From positions 1 to 37,712 of the forward strand of contig SVSN01000023.1 in the NCBI GenBank assembly GCA_015064285.1: DNA of 37,712 bases, read 5' to 3'. Source of the stretch: Oscillospiraceae bacterium (GTDB lineage: Bacteria; Bacillota; Clostridia; Oscillospirales; CAG-272). The position numbers and the translations under genes are program-made. The notes beneath the pieces were generated by a model. The model was not told where the DNA came from. It searched no databases and saw nothing but the letters and a program-made list of their open reading frames with translations. This document shows, piece by piece, positions 6,991 through 17,318 of this stretch. Position 1 is the first letter of the stretch. Each line of letters opens with the position of its first letter.

Positions 6991-7368
6991 ATGCAGGAAT
7001 CCGGCGAGATGTATCTGGAATCGATCTATGTGCTTACCAAAAAGTCCGCCCATGTCCGTTCCATCGATGTATGTGAATACATGGGATATTCCAAGCCCAG
7101 TATCAGCCGGGCTATGGGACTTCTGAAAGCCAGCGATCATATCCATATCGACAACGACGGCTACATTACCCTGACAGAATCCGGGAAAGCGGTGGCAGAG
7201 CGGATTTATGAACGGCATACCCTGCTGACCAGAATGCTGGTGCGGCTGGGCGTCAGTGAAGAAACCGCTGCGGAAGATGCGTGCCGAATGGAACATATCC
7301 TGAGCGAGGAAACCTTCAGTGCCATCAAGAAGCATCTGGAAGATATGGCGGAAACCAGCGAAGCATAA
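6991..7368 (+). CDS. DtxR/MntR-family metalloregulator, iron-type ligand set
   Basis: 125 aa: N-terminal winged helix (recognition helix S-K-P-S-I-S-R-A-M-G-L-L) plus the short dimerisation domain, without the SH3-like third domain of long DtxR proteins. Aligned by eye to the family, the primary metal site would use Met7, Cys98, Glu101 and His102. These correspond to DtxR Met10, Cys102, Glu105 and His106, whereas manganese-sensing MntR has Asp8 and Glu99 at the first two. This points to Fe(II) sensing. His76 is kept, but the partner Glu of the ancillary site is Thr80. Start chosen at 6991 (AAAGGAG upstream). Likely target: the divergent feoA. Confidence 0.85.
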   Translation: MQESGEMYLESIYVLTKKSAHVRSIDVCEYMGYSKPSISRAMGLLKASDHIHIDNDGYITLTESGKAVAERIYERHTLLTRMLVRLGVSEETAAEDACRMEHILSEETFSAIKKHLEDMAETSEA

Positions 7369-7407
7369 AAACGGCAGAAATCCTGCCCGAACAAAGGTCA
7401 GACATGC

Positions 7408-7442
7408 ACTGGCATCGGTATTTCCCGGTGCCGGTTTTGTTT
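7408..7442 (+). terminator. Terminator of the DtxR-type gene
   Basis: Eleven-base-pair stem (7408-7418 with 7425-7435, two G-U pairs) followed by TTTTGTTTT. Confidence 0.6.
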
Positions 7443-7456
7443 TACCCGGAAACAGG

Positions 7457-7491
7457 AAAACTCCCATGCAGTTTTTGCACAGGAGTTTTTT
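7457..7491. terminator. Second, bidirectional terminator hairpin
   Basis: AAAACTCC.../...GGAGTTTT stem with two internal mismatches and T-rich ends on both strands. It can serve the plus-strand regulator and the convergent lipoprotein gene at 7544. Confidence 0.65.
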
Positions 7492-7543
7492 CATATTCAG
7501 GTTTTGACAGCACAGACAGCCTGGTTTGCTGCCTGTGCCGGCA

Positions 7544-9022
7544 TTATTCTGCCATCAGTGCGTCGATGGTTTTCTGCATGGCGGATTCCGTGGCGGAGAT
7601 CTTGCTCTTCAGAGAAGAAGCCAGGTCTGTTTTGCCGGTAGCGGACAGGGAGCCGGGCAGATCGAGCAGGCCGCCCCAGCCGTACAGATTCCCCAGTTCA
7701 AAGGCGCGGGCTTCAAAGATCAGATCCAGCATGGCGGCGGAGTCTTCGTCACGGGCAGCCTTGGTCTTCAGAACCACATCATAGAAGGCAGGGGTCAGGG
7801 TGTACATGGATTCGGCGGACAGGGCTTCGATGATGATGCCGGTCCGTTCCGGGTCGGAAAGGCTCTTGGGCACAGAGATCATGTTGGCAGCCCACAGGCT
7901 CACCAGGTCATGATACTGTTCCTGTTCTTCGTCATATTTGGGCAGCGGCAGGATTCCGAAGTCGGTTTCCATTTCCCGGAACATGGTAACCCGGTTCAGA
8001 CCCACGCAGGTGAACAGCACACGGCCTTCCGTAAAGGCAACATCCATGCATTCGCCCCATACATCGGGATATTTGTTTAAGAAGTTGTTTACAAACATAC
8101 AGACATCAAAGTTCCCGTTGATGGCATTGGCTTTTTCAAAGGCGTTGAAGAACTTTTCCGACTGGGCGGTGACATAGGGCATATCGTTTTCGTCCTTGTC
8201 AAAGAACCGTTCGCCTGCCCCCAGAATAAATGCGGCAGTGTTGAAGCCTTCGCCCTGCATACCCCACTGGTCAAATTCATCATGGACGCCGTCACCGTTC
8301 AGGTCTGTGGAGGCAAGGGTCAGATAGCCCTCCAGCACGTCCAGTGTCCAGGTGCCATCCAGTACCATGCCGTACAGGTCACCCAGAGCCAGGTCTTCCG
8401 CCAGTTTTTTGTTGAACAGAAGAGCCCAGGTAGCCTTGTTGTCCATGATGTTCAGGTCGCCTGCAGTCAGATGCAGTCTGCCGCCGATGGACAGGGATGC
8501 ATTGGCACTCTGGTCGTACCAGGGTTTGGAAAGATCCATGTAGGGAATCTGCGTCAGGTCCATCAGCAGACCGGAAGTTGCCAGTCCGCCGGTTATGGTT
8601 CCGCCGATCAGCAGCAGGTCATACAGATCGTCTCCGGCCTGAATTGCCTGCTTGGCCAGAGCAGAGGGGTCATCGCTGGTACCGATCATTTCCGCAACCG
8701 TGAAGTTGTACTTTTCCCCCACGGAGGCATTCCGGTTGTATACCGCGTCATTGATGGGTTCACCGGTCAGCTCCTCCGCATAGGCGTCCTGGCTGAACCA
8801 GTGACTGCTGAAATTCCCCTTGGTCAGAATGGTGAATTCATGGCCGCCGAAATCTTTGTCCGGCAGATCGGGCTTCAGTCTGGTTTCTTCGGTTTCCACA
8901 ACTTCTGCAGCTGTGTCATTCGTGGGGGCAGCTGTGGTTTCTTCTGCGGCATTTCCGCAGCCGGGCAGGGCAGACAGCATAATCGCTGCCAGAAGGGCAC
9001 TCAGGATACGGCGCTTTTTCAT
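7544..9022 (-). CDS. Extracellular solute-binding lipoprotein (ABC-type, orphan), paralog 2
   Basis: 492 aa with lipobox (A-L-P-G-C, Cys about residue 22), a Thr/Glu/Ala linker, and the paralog signature L-P-D-K-D-F-G-G-H-E-F-T-I-L. Shared blocks with the 32438 paralog include G-I-L-P-x-P-K-x-D-E, T-P-A-F-Y-D-V-V-L-K-T-K and a D-L-N-G-D-G Ca-binding-like loop (aligned D-S-N-G-D-G there). Probably delivers a carbohydrate-type ligand to an importer encoded elsewhere. AGGAG precedes the ATG, and it has its own promoter. No transporter subunits are adjacent. Confidence 0.85.
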   Translation of the reverse strand: MKKRRILSALLAAIMLSALPGCGNAAEETTAAPTNDTAAEVVETEETRLKPDLPDKDFGGHEFTILTKGNFSSHWFSQDAYAEELTGEPINDAVYNRNASVGEKYNFTVAEMIGTSDDPSALAKQAIQAGDDLYDLLLIGGTITGGLATSGLLMDLTQIPYMDLSKPWYDQSANASLSIGGRLHLTAGDLNIMDNKATWALLFNKKLAEDLALGDLYGMVLDGTWTLDVLEGYLTLASTDLNGDGVHDEFDQWGMQGEGFNTAAFILGAGERFFDKDENDMPYVTAQSEKFFNAFEKANAINGNFDVCMFVNNFLNKYPDVWGECMDVAFTEGRVLFTCVGLNRVTMFREMETDFGILPLPKYDEEQEQYHDLVSLWAANMISVPKSLSDPERTGIIIEALSAESMYTLTPAFYDVVLKTKAARDEDSAAMLDLIFEARAFELGNLYGWGGLLDLPGSLSATGKTDLASSLKSKISATESAMQKTIDALMAE

Positions 9023-9114
9023 GATATTTCTCCTATGGTATATCTGTTGTATCTGATTTATAAACCGGTGCGATACGACACCTGATATGGAAAGGAACTT
9101 ATTTATCTGTTTTT

Positions 9115-9143
9115 ATTGTAGCACAATTCAAATCATCTGTCAA
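9115..9143 (-). promoter_or_regulatory. Promoter of the 7544-9022 lipoprotein gene
   Basis: Minus-strand TTGACA (9138-9143), 17 bases, TACAAT (9115-9120), with a leader of about 85 bases. Confidence 0.7.
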
Positions 9144-9196
9144 CAAACCGACGGGGGCTTCCGATAATTTTTATACTGAATTTCTACACTGCGTTC

Positions 9197-9234
9197 AATA
9201 AAAAACGCCGTACAGTTTTTGCTGTATCAGCGTT
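9197..9234 (-). terminator. Terminator of the CarD-like gene
   Basis: Minus-strand hairpin with AACGC/GCGTT and TACAG/CTGTA pairing separated by a small bulge, then a T run (A-rich at 9197-9205 on the plus strand). Confidence 0.65.
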
Positions 9235-9281
9235 GTTTCTGTTGTTTGGCTGTATGCTTCTGCCGGGCCTGGCATACCCGT

Positions 9282-9857
9282 TCAGGCACCAAGTTTTTCC
9301 CGGATGTAGTCCGCTACCTCACCCGGCTGGATCTGCAGAACGTGGGCGAATTCCTCATTCAGGAGCTTTTCGCCTTCCCGGAAGCTTCGTTCGTCCGCCA
9401 GATGGAGCTTTTTGCCCTTTTTTTCCTGCTTTTCTCTGTGGGCGTACAAGGTACGGATCATGCCGATCAGCGCTGCTCTGTCCCCGGAGGTCAGAATTTC
9501 GGCAAAACGGTTTTTCCGCTCATCGTCCGATTCGATCCATGCAGGTGCATCGGCGGGCAGTCCGTTCAGAAGTCCGTCGATTTCGTCCCGGGTCAGGGCG
9601 GGGTACATTTTCCCGGTCAGCGCAGCATTGTCCGTGGGGACAAAAACCGTTTCTCCGGCACAGTATACCGAACGGAGCACGTAATACTCCCGGTCTTCCC
9701 CGCAGAAGGACTGGGTGGTGATTTCATCAATTTCACAGACGCCGTTTGCGCCGTAGATGACGGTGTCGCCTTTGCGGAAGTCTTTTCTTTCTCCGGCAGG
9801 CACTGCGGGCTGTGCGGCTGCCGCGATTTTCTTTCCGTGCGTGATTCTTCTGTCCAT
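9282..9857 (-). CDS. CarD/CdnL-type RNA polymerase-binding regulator
   Basis: 191 aa. Residues about 25-85 match the CarD_CdnL_TRCF RNA-polymerase interaction domain (F-R-K-G-D-T-V-I-Y-G-A-N-G-V-C-E-I-D-E-I, then Y-Y-V-L-R and V-F-V-P-T-D). The rest is a helical, basic domain as in CarD proteins that bind promoter DNA upstream of the -10. About 25 extra N-terminal residues precede the domain. In characterised bacteria CarD stabilises open complexes at many promoters, notably of rRNA. Monocistronic, with its own promoter and terminator. Confidence 0.85.
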   Translation of the reverse strand: MDRRITHGKKIAAAAQPAVPAGERKDFRKGDTVIYGANGVCEIDEITTQSFCGEDREYYVLRSVYCAGETVFVPTDNAALTGKMYPALTRDEIDGLLNGLPADAPAWIESDDERKNRFAEILTSGDRAALIGMIRTLYAHREKQEKKGKKLHLADERSFREGEKLLNEEFAHVLQIQPGEVADYIREKLGA

Positions 9858-9921
9858 TCGATCCCTGCCTTTCTTTGTATCTGGTGTACAAAATAATACT
9901 GTCGATGATAGCTACATTTAT

Positions 9922-9950
9922 ATTGTACCACAAAAACTGAAAAGCTGCAA
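9922..9950 (-). promoter_or_regulatory. Promoter of the CarD-like gene
   Basis: Minus-strand TTGCAG (9945-9950), 17 bases, TACAAT (9922-9927). Confidence 0.6.
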
Positions 9951-9968
9951 ATGGGAAAAATGAACAAA

Positions 9969-10036
9969 ATACAGCAAAACAGCCGCGAATCCCTTTGGAT
10001 GCCCCTGTGGGGACATACGGTATTCCGGCTGTTTTC
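9969..10036 (-). terminator. Large terminator-like hairpin closing the ligA-murJ operon
   Basis: Ten-base-pair outer stem AAAACAGCCG (9976-9985)/CGGCTGTTTT (10026-10035) enclosing a second hairpin CCCC-TGT-GGGG (10002-10012). T-rich sequence follows on the minus strand. Confidence 0.6.
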
Positions 10037-10047
10037 GGTTGTGGTTT

Positions 10048-10437
10048 TCAGACGGCGGCGGGATCTTCTGCAATCCCCGACAGGATCATGGTCCAGGTAT
10101 ATTCGATAAAGGCGAACATGGTCAGAACCGTGGTCAGTATGCCGATCAGGGAGGAAAGATTGTCCACAAGCTGATGGCTGGATCCGGCGGCTTTCAGCAC
10201 CAGAAACAGTACGGCGAAGCTGGTGAGAAAACAGGCAACTACAAGAATCCGCTGTTTCCCGGTCATCCGGCAGAAGCAGGTGGAGGTACCGTATTTGTTC
10301 CGGCTCCAACGGATAAAGGTGGCAATCTGTATGGGACAGGAGAAGAAAATAGCGTAGCCCGCAGAAGCGTACAGTCCCATGAGCGTATACACGATGCCGT
10401 ACAGGACGGAGTTGCAGCCCCCGATCAGGCCGGATGA
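10048..10437 (-). pseudogene. PnuC-like transporter remnant (truncated)
   Basis: The minus-strand frame is open from inside the end of the glycosyltransferase gene down to 10048. It reads G-L-I-G-G-C-N-S-V-L-Y-G-I-V-Y, then C-P-I-Q-I-A-T-F-I-R-W-S-R-N-K. This matches the central PnuC pattern (G-L-I-N-x-x-L-Y ... P-x-Q-I-x-x-x-x-W-x-x-N) and is followed by D-N-L-S-S-L and E-Y-T-W. PnuC proteins (NAD-precursor importers) usually have about 200 residues or more; here the first helices and the last helices are missing. No ATG start or ribosome site is evident (the first in-frame candidates are CTG and GTG). I read it as a decayed gene at the operon end, though a short membrane protein with an unusual start cannot be excluded. 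Confidence 0.45.
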
Positions 10438-10462
10438 CCTGCTCTTTGGCGTATTTGCCGGA

Positions 10463-11584
10463 TTACTTTTTGTCGGATACCGCTTTCCGGTACAGTGCTT
10501 CCATCTGTCGGGTCATGGCGGAGGCGGTGAACTTTTTTCCGTAGGATTCTTCTGCACCGATGCACAGCTTCCGGTACAGGTCAGCGTCGTCCGCAATCAT
10601 GGAGATTTTCTCAGCCAGCGCCGCCGGATTTCTCTGGGGAACCAGATACCCGTTCCAGTCGTCCGTGACCATGTAGGGATTGCCGCCGAAATCCGAGGCA
10701 ACCGCGGGAATACCCAGACTGTATCCTTCCGACAGCGCCAGACAGGAGGTCTCCGTGCCGATGGAACAGTTGATGCTCAGGTTCATGATATTGTAGTACG
10801 GCGCCACATCATAGACAAAGCCTGTGAAACGGACGATATCCATGATGCCCAGCGCTTCCGCTTCCGCTTTCAGAGCCGCTTCTTCGGAGCCGCCGCCGAT
10901 AATGAGATATTTCAGCTGTGGATGACTTTCCTTCAGCCGTGCAGCGGCCTGCAGCAGATAGGTGTGCCCCTTGTAGTCTTCCAGCCGTGCAGAGATGCCG
11001 CAGACAAAATCATCGGCTTCGATACCCAGCGACTGCCGGAGGGCGGCCTGCTCTTCTTCTGCGGTTTCCCGCATGGGTTCCACACCGTTGATGATGACGG
11101 TGATTTTTTTCGGGTTCACACCGGTGACGGTCAGATCGTCCATGGCGGCCTGTGCCACGGCTACAATATGGGTGGACAGGGTGTTGTTCACCAATCCGTT
11201 GATCTGCTTGCCGGGGAAGGTGGTCAGCTTCTTCGGCTGGGGAAAGGCACAGTGTCTGGTGTAGAACCGGCCGGTCACGCCGCAGAGCCACGCCGCCAGC
11301 TTGCCGGAAAAGGAGGAGTGACAGTGGACAATGTCCGGCTTCCATTCCCGGATGATGGCTTTCAGCTCGCCTACAGCCGCCATGTCAAAGCTTTTGTCCC
11401 GTCCGTTTTCGATTTCCCGGACCGCATAGCCTTCCGCTTCCACCATGGGAATCAGCTCCGCCCCTTTTGGCAGAACCACAAGCATCTCAAATGCGTTTTT
11501 ATCAAAATTATGAAGGTAGTTCACAAGAAGCCGTCCCGCTCCGCCGATGTTGGAGTCGGTGAGAATCTGCAGTACACGAATCAT
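10463..11584 (-). CDS. GT4-family glycosyltransferase
   Basis: 373 aa GT-B retaining glycosyltransferase. Features: N-terminal D-S-N-I-G-G-A-G-R glycine loop, H-C-H-S-S in the N-domain, and in the C-domain I-N-G-V, S-A-R-L-E-D-Y-K-G-H and the E-x7-E donor-site motif (E-T-S-C-L-A-L-S-E). It would transfer a sugar from a nucleotide donor onto a lipid or surface glycan on the cytoplasmic face. It lies 68 bases after murJ on the same strand, which suggests a role in envelope polymer assembly. GGAG lies six bases before the ATG. Confidence 0.88.
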   Translation of the reverse strand: MIRVLQILTDSNIGGAGRLLVNYLHNFDKNAFEMLVVLPKGAELIPMVEAEGYAVREIENGRDKSFDMAAVGELKAIIREWKPDIVHCHSSFSGKLAAWLCGVTGRFYTRHCAFPQPKKLTTFPGKQINGLVNNTLSTHIVAVAQAAMDDLTVTGVNPKKITVIINGVEPMRETAEEEQAALRQSLGIEADDFVCGISARLEDYKGHTYLLQAAARLKESHPQLKYLIIGGGSEEAALKAEAEALGIMDIVRFTGFVYDVAPYYNIMNLSINCSIGTETSCLALSEGYSLGIPAVASDFGGNPYMVTDDWNGYLVPQRNPAALAEKISMIADDADLYRKLCIGAEESYGKKFTASAMTRQMEALYRKAVSDKK

Positions 11585-11652
11585 AATAAACTCCGTTTGT
11601 TATATTGAGTAGTAAAAATTGCAAAGACTGCGTGAGATGACCCGGATTTCCG

Positions 11653-13206
11653 TCACTTCCTGAGAAAGGACTTTACAATGCCGGTGATGCATTCACAGCG
11701 GAAAAGAAGGGTCAGCGGGAAATATACCGCCATGCCGACGGCAGCCCCCACAGCCACCATGGCAAAATCGGAGGACAGCTTTCCGCCAACGAACCAGACT
11801 GCCGGTGCCATGATCAGAGCGGCGAGGAATGTCTTTGCCAGATCCAGCCAGTCGGCCTTCCGCAGTCGCATCATACCCCGGCGATGGGCACGGACGGCGT
11901 TGATGAGCATATTCAGAAGGGTTGCACCGCCGGAGAGAAGGGCAATCAGCTCAACGGTGACCTTATCGGCACAGAAACCGGAGAGCACAGTCAGTATGCC
12001 CACATTCACTGCCATGGCAACCAGGGCGCTGACCATGGGAACCTTGGTTTCTTCCGCCGCAAAAAAGCCTTTGATGAGCACTTCATTTACCGCCAGAAAG
12101 ACCATGGACAGGGAAAAAGCAGCCAGCGCACGGGCGGTCATGGCAGTGTCGGCGGCGGTGAAGCTGTCCCGTTCATACAGCAGAGCGGTGAAGGGCTCCG
12201 CCAGCAGAACAATCCCCACCGTGATGGGTGCAATGATATATACCAGCGTTTTCACGGAAATCCGCATGAGCCGGTCGGTTTCTTCCGATTCACCGGATGC
12301 GGCGGCACGGGAGAAGTAGGGGAACAGCAGATTGGTGGCCACAAAGGAGAACAGCCCCACCAGAATGGTGTACAGCCGGTTGGCGTATCCCAGGACCGTG
12401 ATCCCCCGTCCGTCCTCAATGCCGGAAGCCAGCCGGGTGTTGATCAGCGTGCAGACCGGGGTGGTCCAGGTGGACAGTAAGATCGGCAGCGCATTGCGGA
12501 TGGCACGGCGGATGGGTTCTGTCCGAAGGGGTGTCCGCAGACGCCAGGAAAAACCGAGCCGCCGTAGGGACGGGATCTGTACAATCGCCTGTGCCGCCCA
12601 GCCCAGCAGCATGGCCACTGCCAGTCCGGTAATGCCGCAGACGGGATTCAGCGTCAGCAGATACCCTACCATGATCCCGTTGGAGACCAGGGAAATGATC
12701 GCGGGAATGTTGTATTCCCCCATGGACTGGAGATATCCCACAAAGGAAAACGCCAGTCCCGTGAAAACAATCATGGGGAAGAGAATCCGGGTCAGCTTTA
12801 CCGCAAGGTCATGGGTCGCCGGTTCCACTTCGGGTGCCATGAAATGCACAAGAGGGGATGCAAATACTGTGCCGACAAGCGCAATGGCCATTGTGATCAG
12901 CAATACCAGATTCACATAGGAACGGGCGAAATCCAGCGCTTCCCCCCGGCCTTTTTTGACCAGAAGACTGTTGTATACGGGAATAAACGCCGTTGTTACC
13001 ACCCCGCCCAGTACCAGATCGAATACGGTCACCGGCAGGCGGGAAGCGGTTTCATAAGCGATGGCTTCCATGGAGGATGTGCCGTAAGCCCCGGCCACCA
13101 GCGTGTCTCTGACCAGTCCCAGCACTTTGGCAGCCAGGATGAGAATCCCCATCAGTACCGCTGTCCCCGCAAAGGAGCGCTTATTCTGTTGTTCAGGCAT
13201 AATCAT
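11653..13206 (-). CDS. murJ: Lipid II flippase MurJ (MviN family)
   Basis: 517 aa polytopic membrane protein of the MOP superfamily, with about 14 hydrophobic helices. Family features include the N-terminal A-K-V-L-G-L-V-R-D-T-L-V-A-G-A-Y-G-T-S segment with the conserved Arg-Asp, then F-I-P-V-Y-N, and a central Pro- and Arg-rich region. MurJ moves lipid II from the inner to the outer face of the membrane for peptidoglycan synthesis; similar proteins move other polyprenyl-linked sugars. The glycosyltransferase next door leaves open that it flips a different lipid-linked glycan. GGAG lies five bases before the ATG at 13206. Confidence 0.88.
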   Translation of the reverse strand: MIMPEQQNKRSFAGTAVLMGILILAAKVLGLVRDTLVAGAYGTSSMEAIAYETASRLPVTVFDLVLGGVVTTAFIPVYNSLLVKKGRGEALDFARSYVNLVLLITMAIALVGTVFASPLVHFMAPEVEPATHDLAVKLTRILFPMIVFTGLAFSFVGYLQSMGEYNIPAIISLVSNGIMVGYLLTLNPVCGITGLAVAMLLGWAAQAIVQIPSLRRLGFSWRLRTPLRTEPIRRAIRNALPILLSTWTTPVCTLINTRLASGIEDGRGITVLGYANRLYTILVGLFSFVATNLLFPYFSRAAASGESEETDRLMRISVKTLVYIIAPITVGIVLLAEPFTALLYERDSFTAADTAMTARALAAFSLSMVFLAVNEVLIKGFFAAEETKVPMVSALVAMAVNVGILTVLSGFCADKVTVELIALLSGGATLLNMLINAVRAHRRGMMRLRKADWLDLAKTFLAALIMAPAVWFVGGKLSSDFAMVAVGAAVGMAVYFPLTLLFRCECITGIVKSFLRK

Positions 13207-13240
13207 ATACTCCTTTCTTCGCAGAATACGGCGAGGATAC

Positions 13241-13277
13241 TCCCGATACTTCTGATCTCTTATCTTTTACTTCTTAC
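13241..13277. repeat. Dispersed GTAAGAAGTAA repeat, copy 1
   Basis: Read on the minus strand, this segment spans the last codons and stop of the alpha/beta hydrolase and closely matches 23918-23952 (about 30 of 36 positions, one gap). Confidence 0.5.
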
Positions 13278-14268
13278 TTTCTCCGTGGATTTTGTCCCAC
13301 ATGGCGTAGATGGCGGCGTTGTAGTTTTCTTTGTCCAGAAGCCAGGCAACCCCATGGCCGGCGCCGGGAACGTGTACCAGCACACTGTTTTCCGGGTCGC
13401 AGTGGGAGAAGTTTTCCACACTCATCCGGTAAGGAACAAAATCATCGTCTTCCCCATGGGCAATCAGAATGGGCAGCCGGTTTTTCTCCAGCGCCAGACT
13501 GCAGTCCCCGGTGAGATACCGTGCTTTCTCGGAGGCGGACGGCAGGCTGAACCATACGCCCGTCAGAATCCGGATCCAGAACACGGCGGCATAATAAATG
13601 GGAAAGGGCGGCAGCCGGAACCACTGCTTCAGGACTTTCTTGCAGATGGCAGCAGGGGAAGAATACCCGCAGTCCGCGATGATCCCCCGCACATTGTCCG
13701 GCAGGTCTTCTCCGGCGGCCAGCATTACAGTAGCTCCGCCCATGGAGACACCGTCCAGCATTACGGGAACGCCCGGATATTTCTTTTGCAGATAGAAACA
13801 CCAGTCCACTACATCATACCGTTCCTTCAGACCGAAGGTGATGTACTTGCCGGTACTGCCGCCGGCAGAGCGGTGATCGATCAGAAAGACGCCGTAGCCC
13901 CGGTCGTTCATGGGAACAGCACAGCCGGCAAAGTCCAGCAGCGGGTGGGAACGATACCCGTGCACCTGCAGAAAGATTCCCTTAACTTCCCCTTCCGGCG
14001 GCACATAATGACCCTGCAGCGTTACGCCGTCCCGGGCACGGATGTACACCGGCGCTTCGGCATGACTGCGTATATAGATCTGTCCGTCCGATACGGCTTT
14101 CCGGTCTTTTTCCGGGATCAGTTCGTAAGGGGGCGGCATGGCTTCCGGGTGGGTCCAGAGATCGGGGTGCTTCCGGTTCCGGGCGCAGGCAAAAAACGCC
14201 ATGTACAGCCCCGCCCCCATGACGACGGCAAACAGAACCAGAAGAATGATAAGCAGTATTTTCAGCAT
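13267..14268 (-). CDS. Membrane-anchored alpha/beta hydrolase
   Basis: 333 aa. An N-terminal hydrophobic helix (L-K-I-L-L-I-I-L-L-V-L-F-A-V-V-M) anchors a serine hydrolase of the S33/BAAT-like type. Visible elements: H-G-Y-R-S-H oxyanion region, nucleophile elbow G-V-S-M-G-G, acid residue in H-G-E-D-D-D-F-V-P, and catalytic His in G-A-G-H-G. Start set at the ATG at 14268, preceded by AGGA at good distance; a GTG three codons earlier lies too close to it. The substrate is unknown. It lies between ligA and murJ in one transcription direction, with short gaps. Confidence 0.85.
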   Translation of the reverse strand: MLKILLIILLVLFAVVMGAGLYMAFFACARNRKHPDLWTHPEAMPPPYELIPEKDRKAVSDGQIYIRSHAEAPVYIRARDGVTLQGHYVPPEGEVKGIFLQVHGYRSHPLLDFAGCAVPMNDRGYGVFLIDHRSAGGSTGKYITFGLKERYDVVDWCFYLQKKYPGVPVMLDGVSMGGATVMLAAGEDLPDNVRGIIADCGYSSPAAICKKVLKQWFRLPPFPIYYAAVFWIRILTGVWFSLPSASEKARYLTGDCSLALEKNRLPILIAHGEDDDFVPYRMSVENFSHCDPENSVLVHVPGAGHGVAWLLDKENYNAAIYAMWDKIHGESKK

Positions 14269-14322
14269 ATTTTTCACTTCCTGTATGGGTAATATCCGAT
14301 GATGCGATGCACAGGAGTCGGT

Positions 14323-16542
<2,220 letters not shown>

Positions 16543-16584
16543 TCAGATAAGATGAAATTTCATGAAACTCTCATCTTTCCTGCC

Positions 16585-16613
16585 TTGACGGAATGGTTAC
16601 GATACGGTATAAT
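16585..16613 (+). promoter_or_regulatory. Promoter of the 16649 membrane protein gene
   Basis: TTGACG (16585-16590), 17 bases, TATAAT (16608-16613). It rules out the upstream ATG at 16616 as a start codon. Confidence 0.7.
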
Positions 16614-16648
16614 AAATGAAACATACTACAGAAAGCAGGTGGCCGTCC

Positions 16649-17245
16649 ATGCGGGAGCAGCTGAGAAGAGAGATTGTGAAGCGGACAGGCGAATATGTAC
16701 AGTCGGCAGCGGCAGCGGCGGCATATGAGGAGGAATCCACTAAGATTGCTGCAGAGTTCGACAGACTGGTGGCGGAAGGAAAAACGGAGCTGGAAGCCTA
16801 CCGGGCCATGCTGGACGATATTGAAGCCATGAAGCTGCTTCTTGCCTCCATTCCGCCTTCGGAGAAAATCCGTGAGGAACAGGCGAAAAAAGAGAAACGG
16901 CTGAACCGGAAATTCCGGAAAATGGCGGGCGGTATGCAGGGGATATTGTGGATCCTGACGCCCATCTGGTATTTTCTCTCCAGTTTTATGACAGGAAACT
17001 GGCATCTGACCTGGCTGATCTTTCTGGGATCTGCCGCCGGTTCGATTCTGCTGGATATTCTTGTAAAGTACAATGAAGGTACTCCGCTGCGTAAATGCGG
17101 CGGCTGGCATGGTATATTCTGGCTGTGCCTTGTGATGTTCTATTTTACATTCAGCTTTGCATCCGGTCAGTGGGCCCTGAGCTGGCTCCTTTTCCCCGCA
17201 GGCGCCATCGTGGAAATCCTGTGGAAAATGCTGGATAATAAATGA
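16649..17245 (+). CDS. Small membrane protein with helical N-terminal domain and four hydrophobic segments
   Basis: 198 aa. Residues 1-95 are charged and helical, rich in Glu/Lys/Ala. Residues about 98-198 contain two similar units, each with G-x-x-x-G-I-L/F-W, two hydrophobic helices and W-x-L-T/S-W-L: first G-G-M-Q-G-I-L-W..H-L-T-W-L-I-F, then G-G-W-H-G-I-F-W..A-L-S-W-L-L-F. The internal duplication is clear by eye. Similar Trp-rich paired helices occur in many clostridial membrane proteins of unknown role. Start chosen at 16649 (AGGTGG upstream, after the predicted transcription start). Confidence 0.65.
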   Translation: MREQLRREIVKRTGEYVQSAAAAAAYEEESTKIAAEFDRLVAEGKTELEAYRAMLDDIEAMKLLLASIPPSEKIREEQAKKEKRLNRKFRKMAGGMQGILWILTPIWYFLSSFMTGNWHLTWLIFLGSAAGSILLDILVKYNEGTPLRKCGGWHGIFWLCLVMFYFTFSFASGQWALSWLLFPAGAIVEILWKMLDNK

Positions 17246-17318
17246 TACGTGATAACAGTCCTCTTGTATCCCCATTCTGATGCTTTCATATCCACTAACC
17301 ATCAAGGAGGAAAGACAA

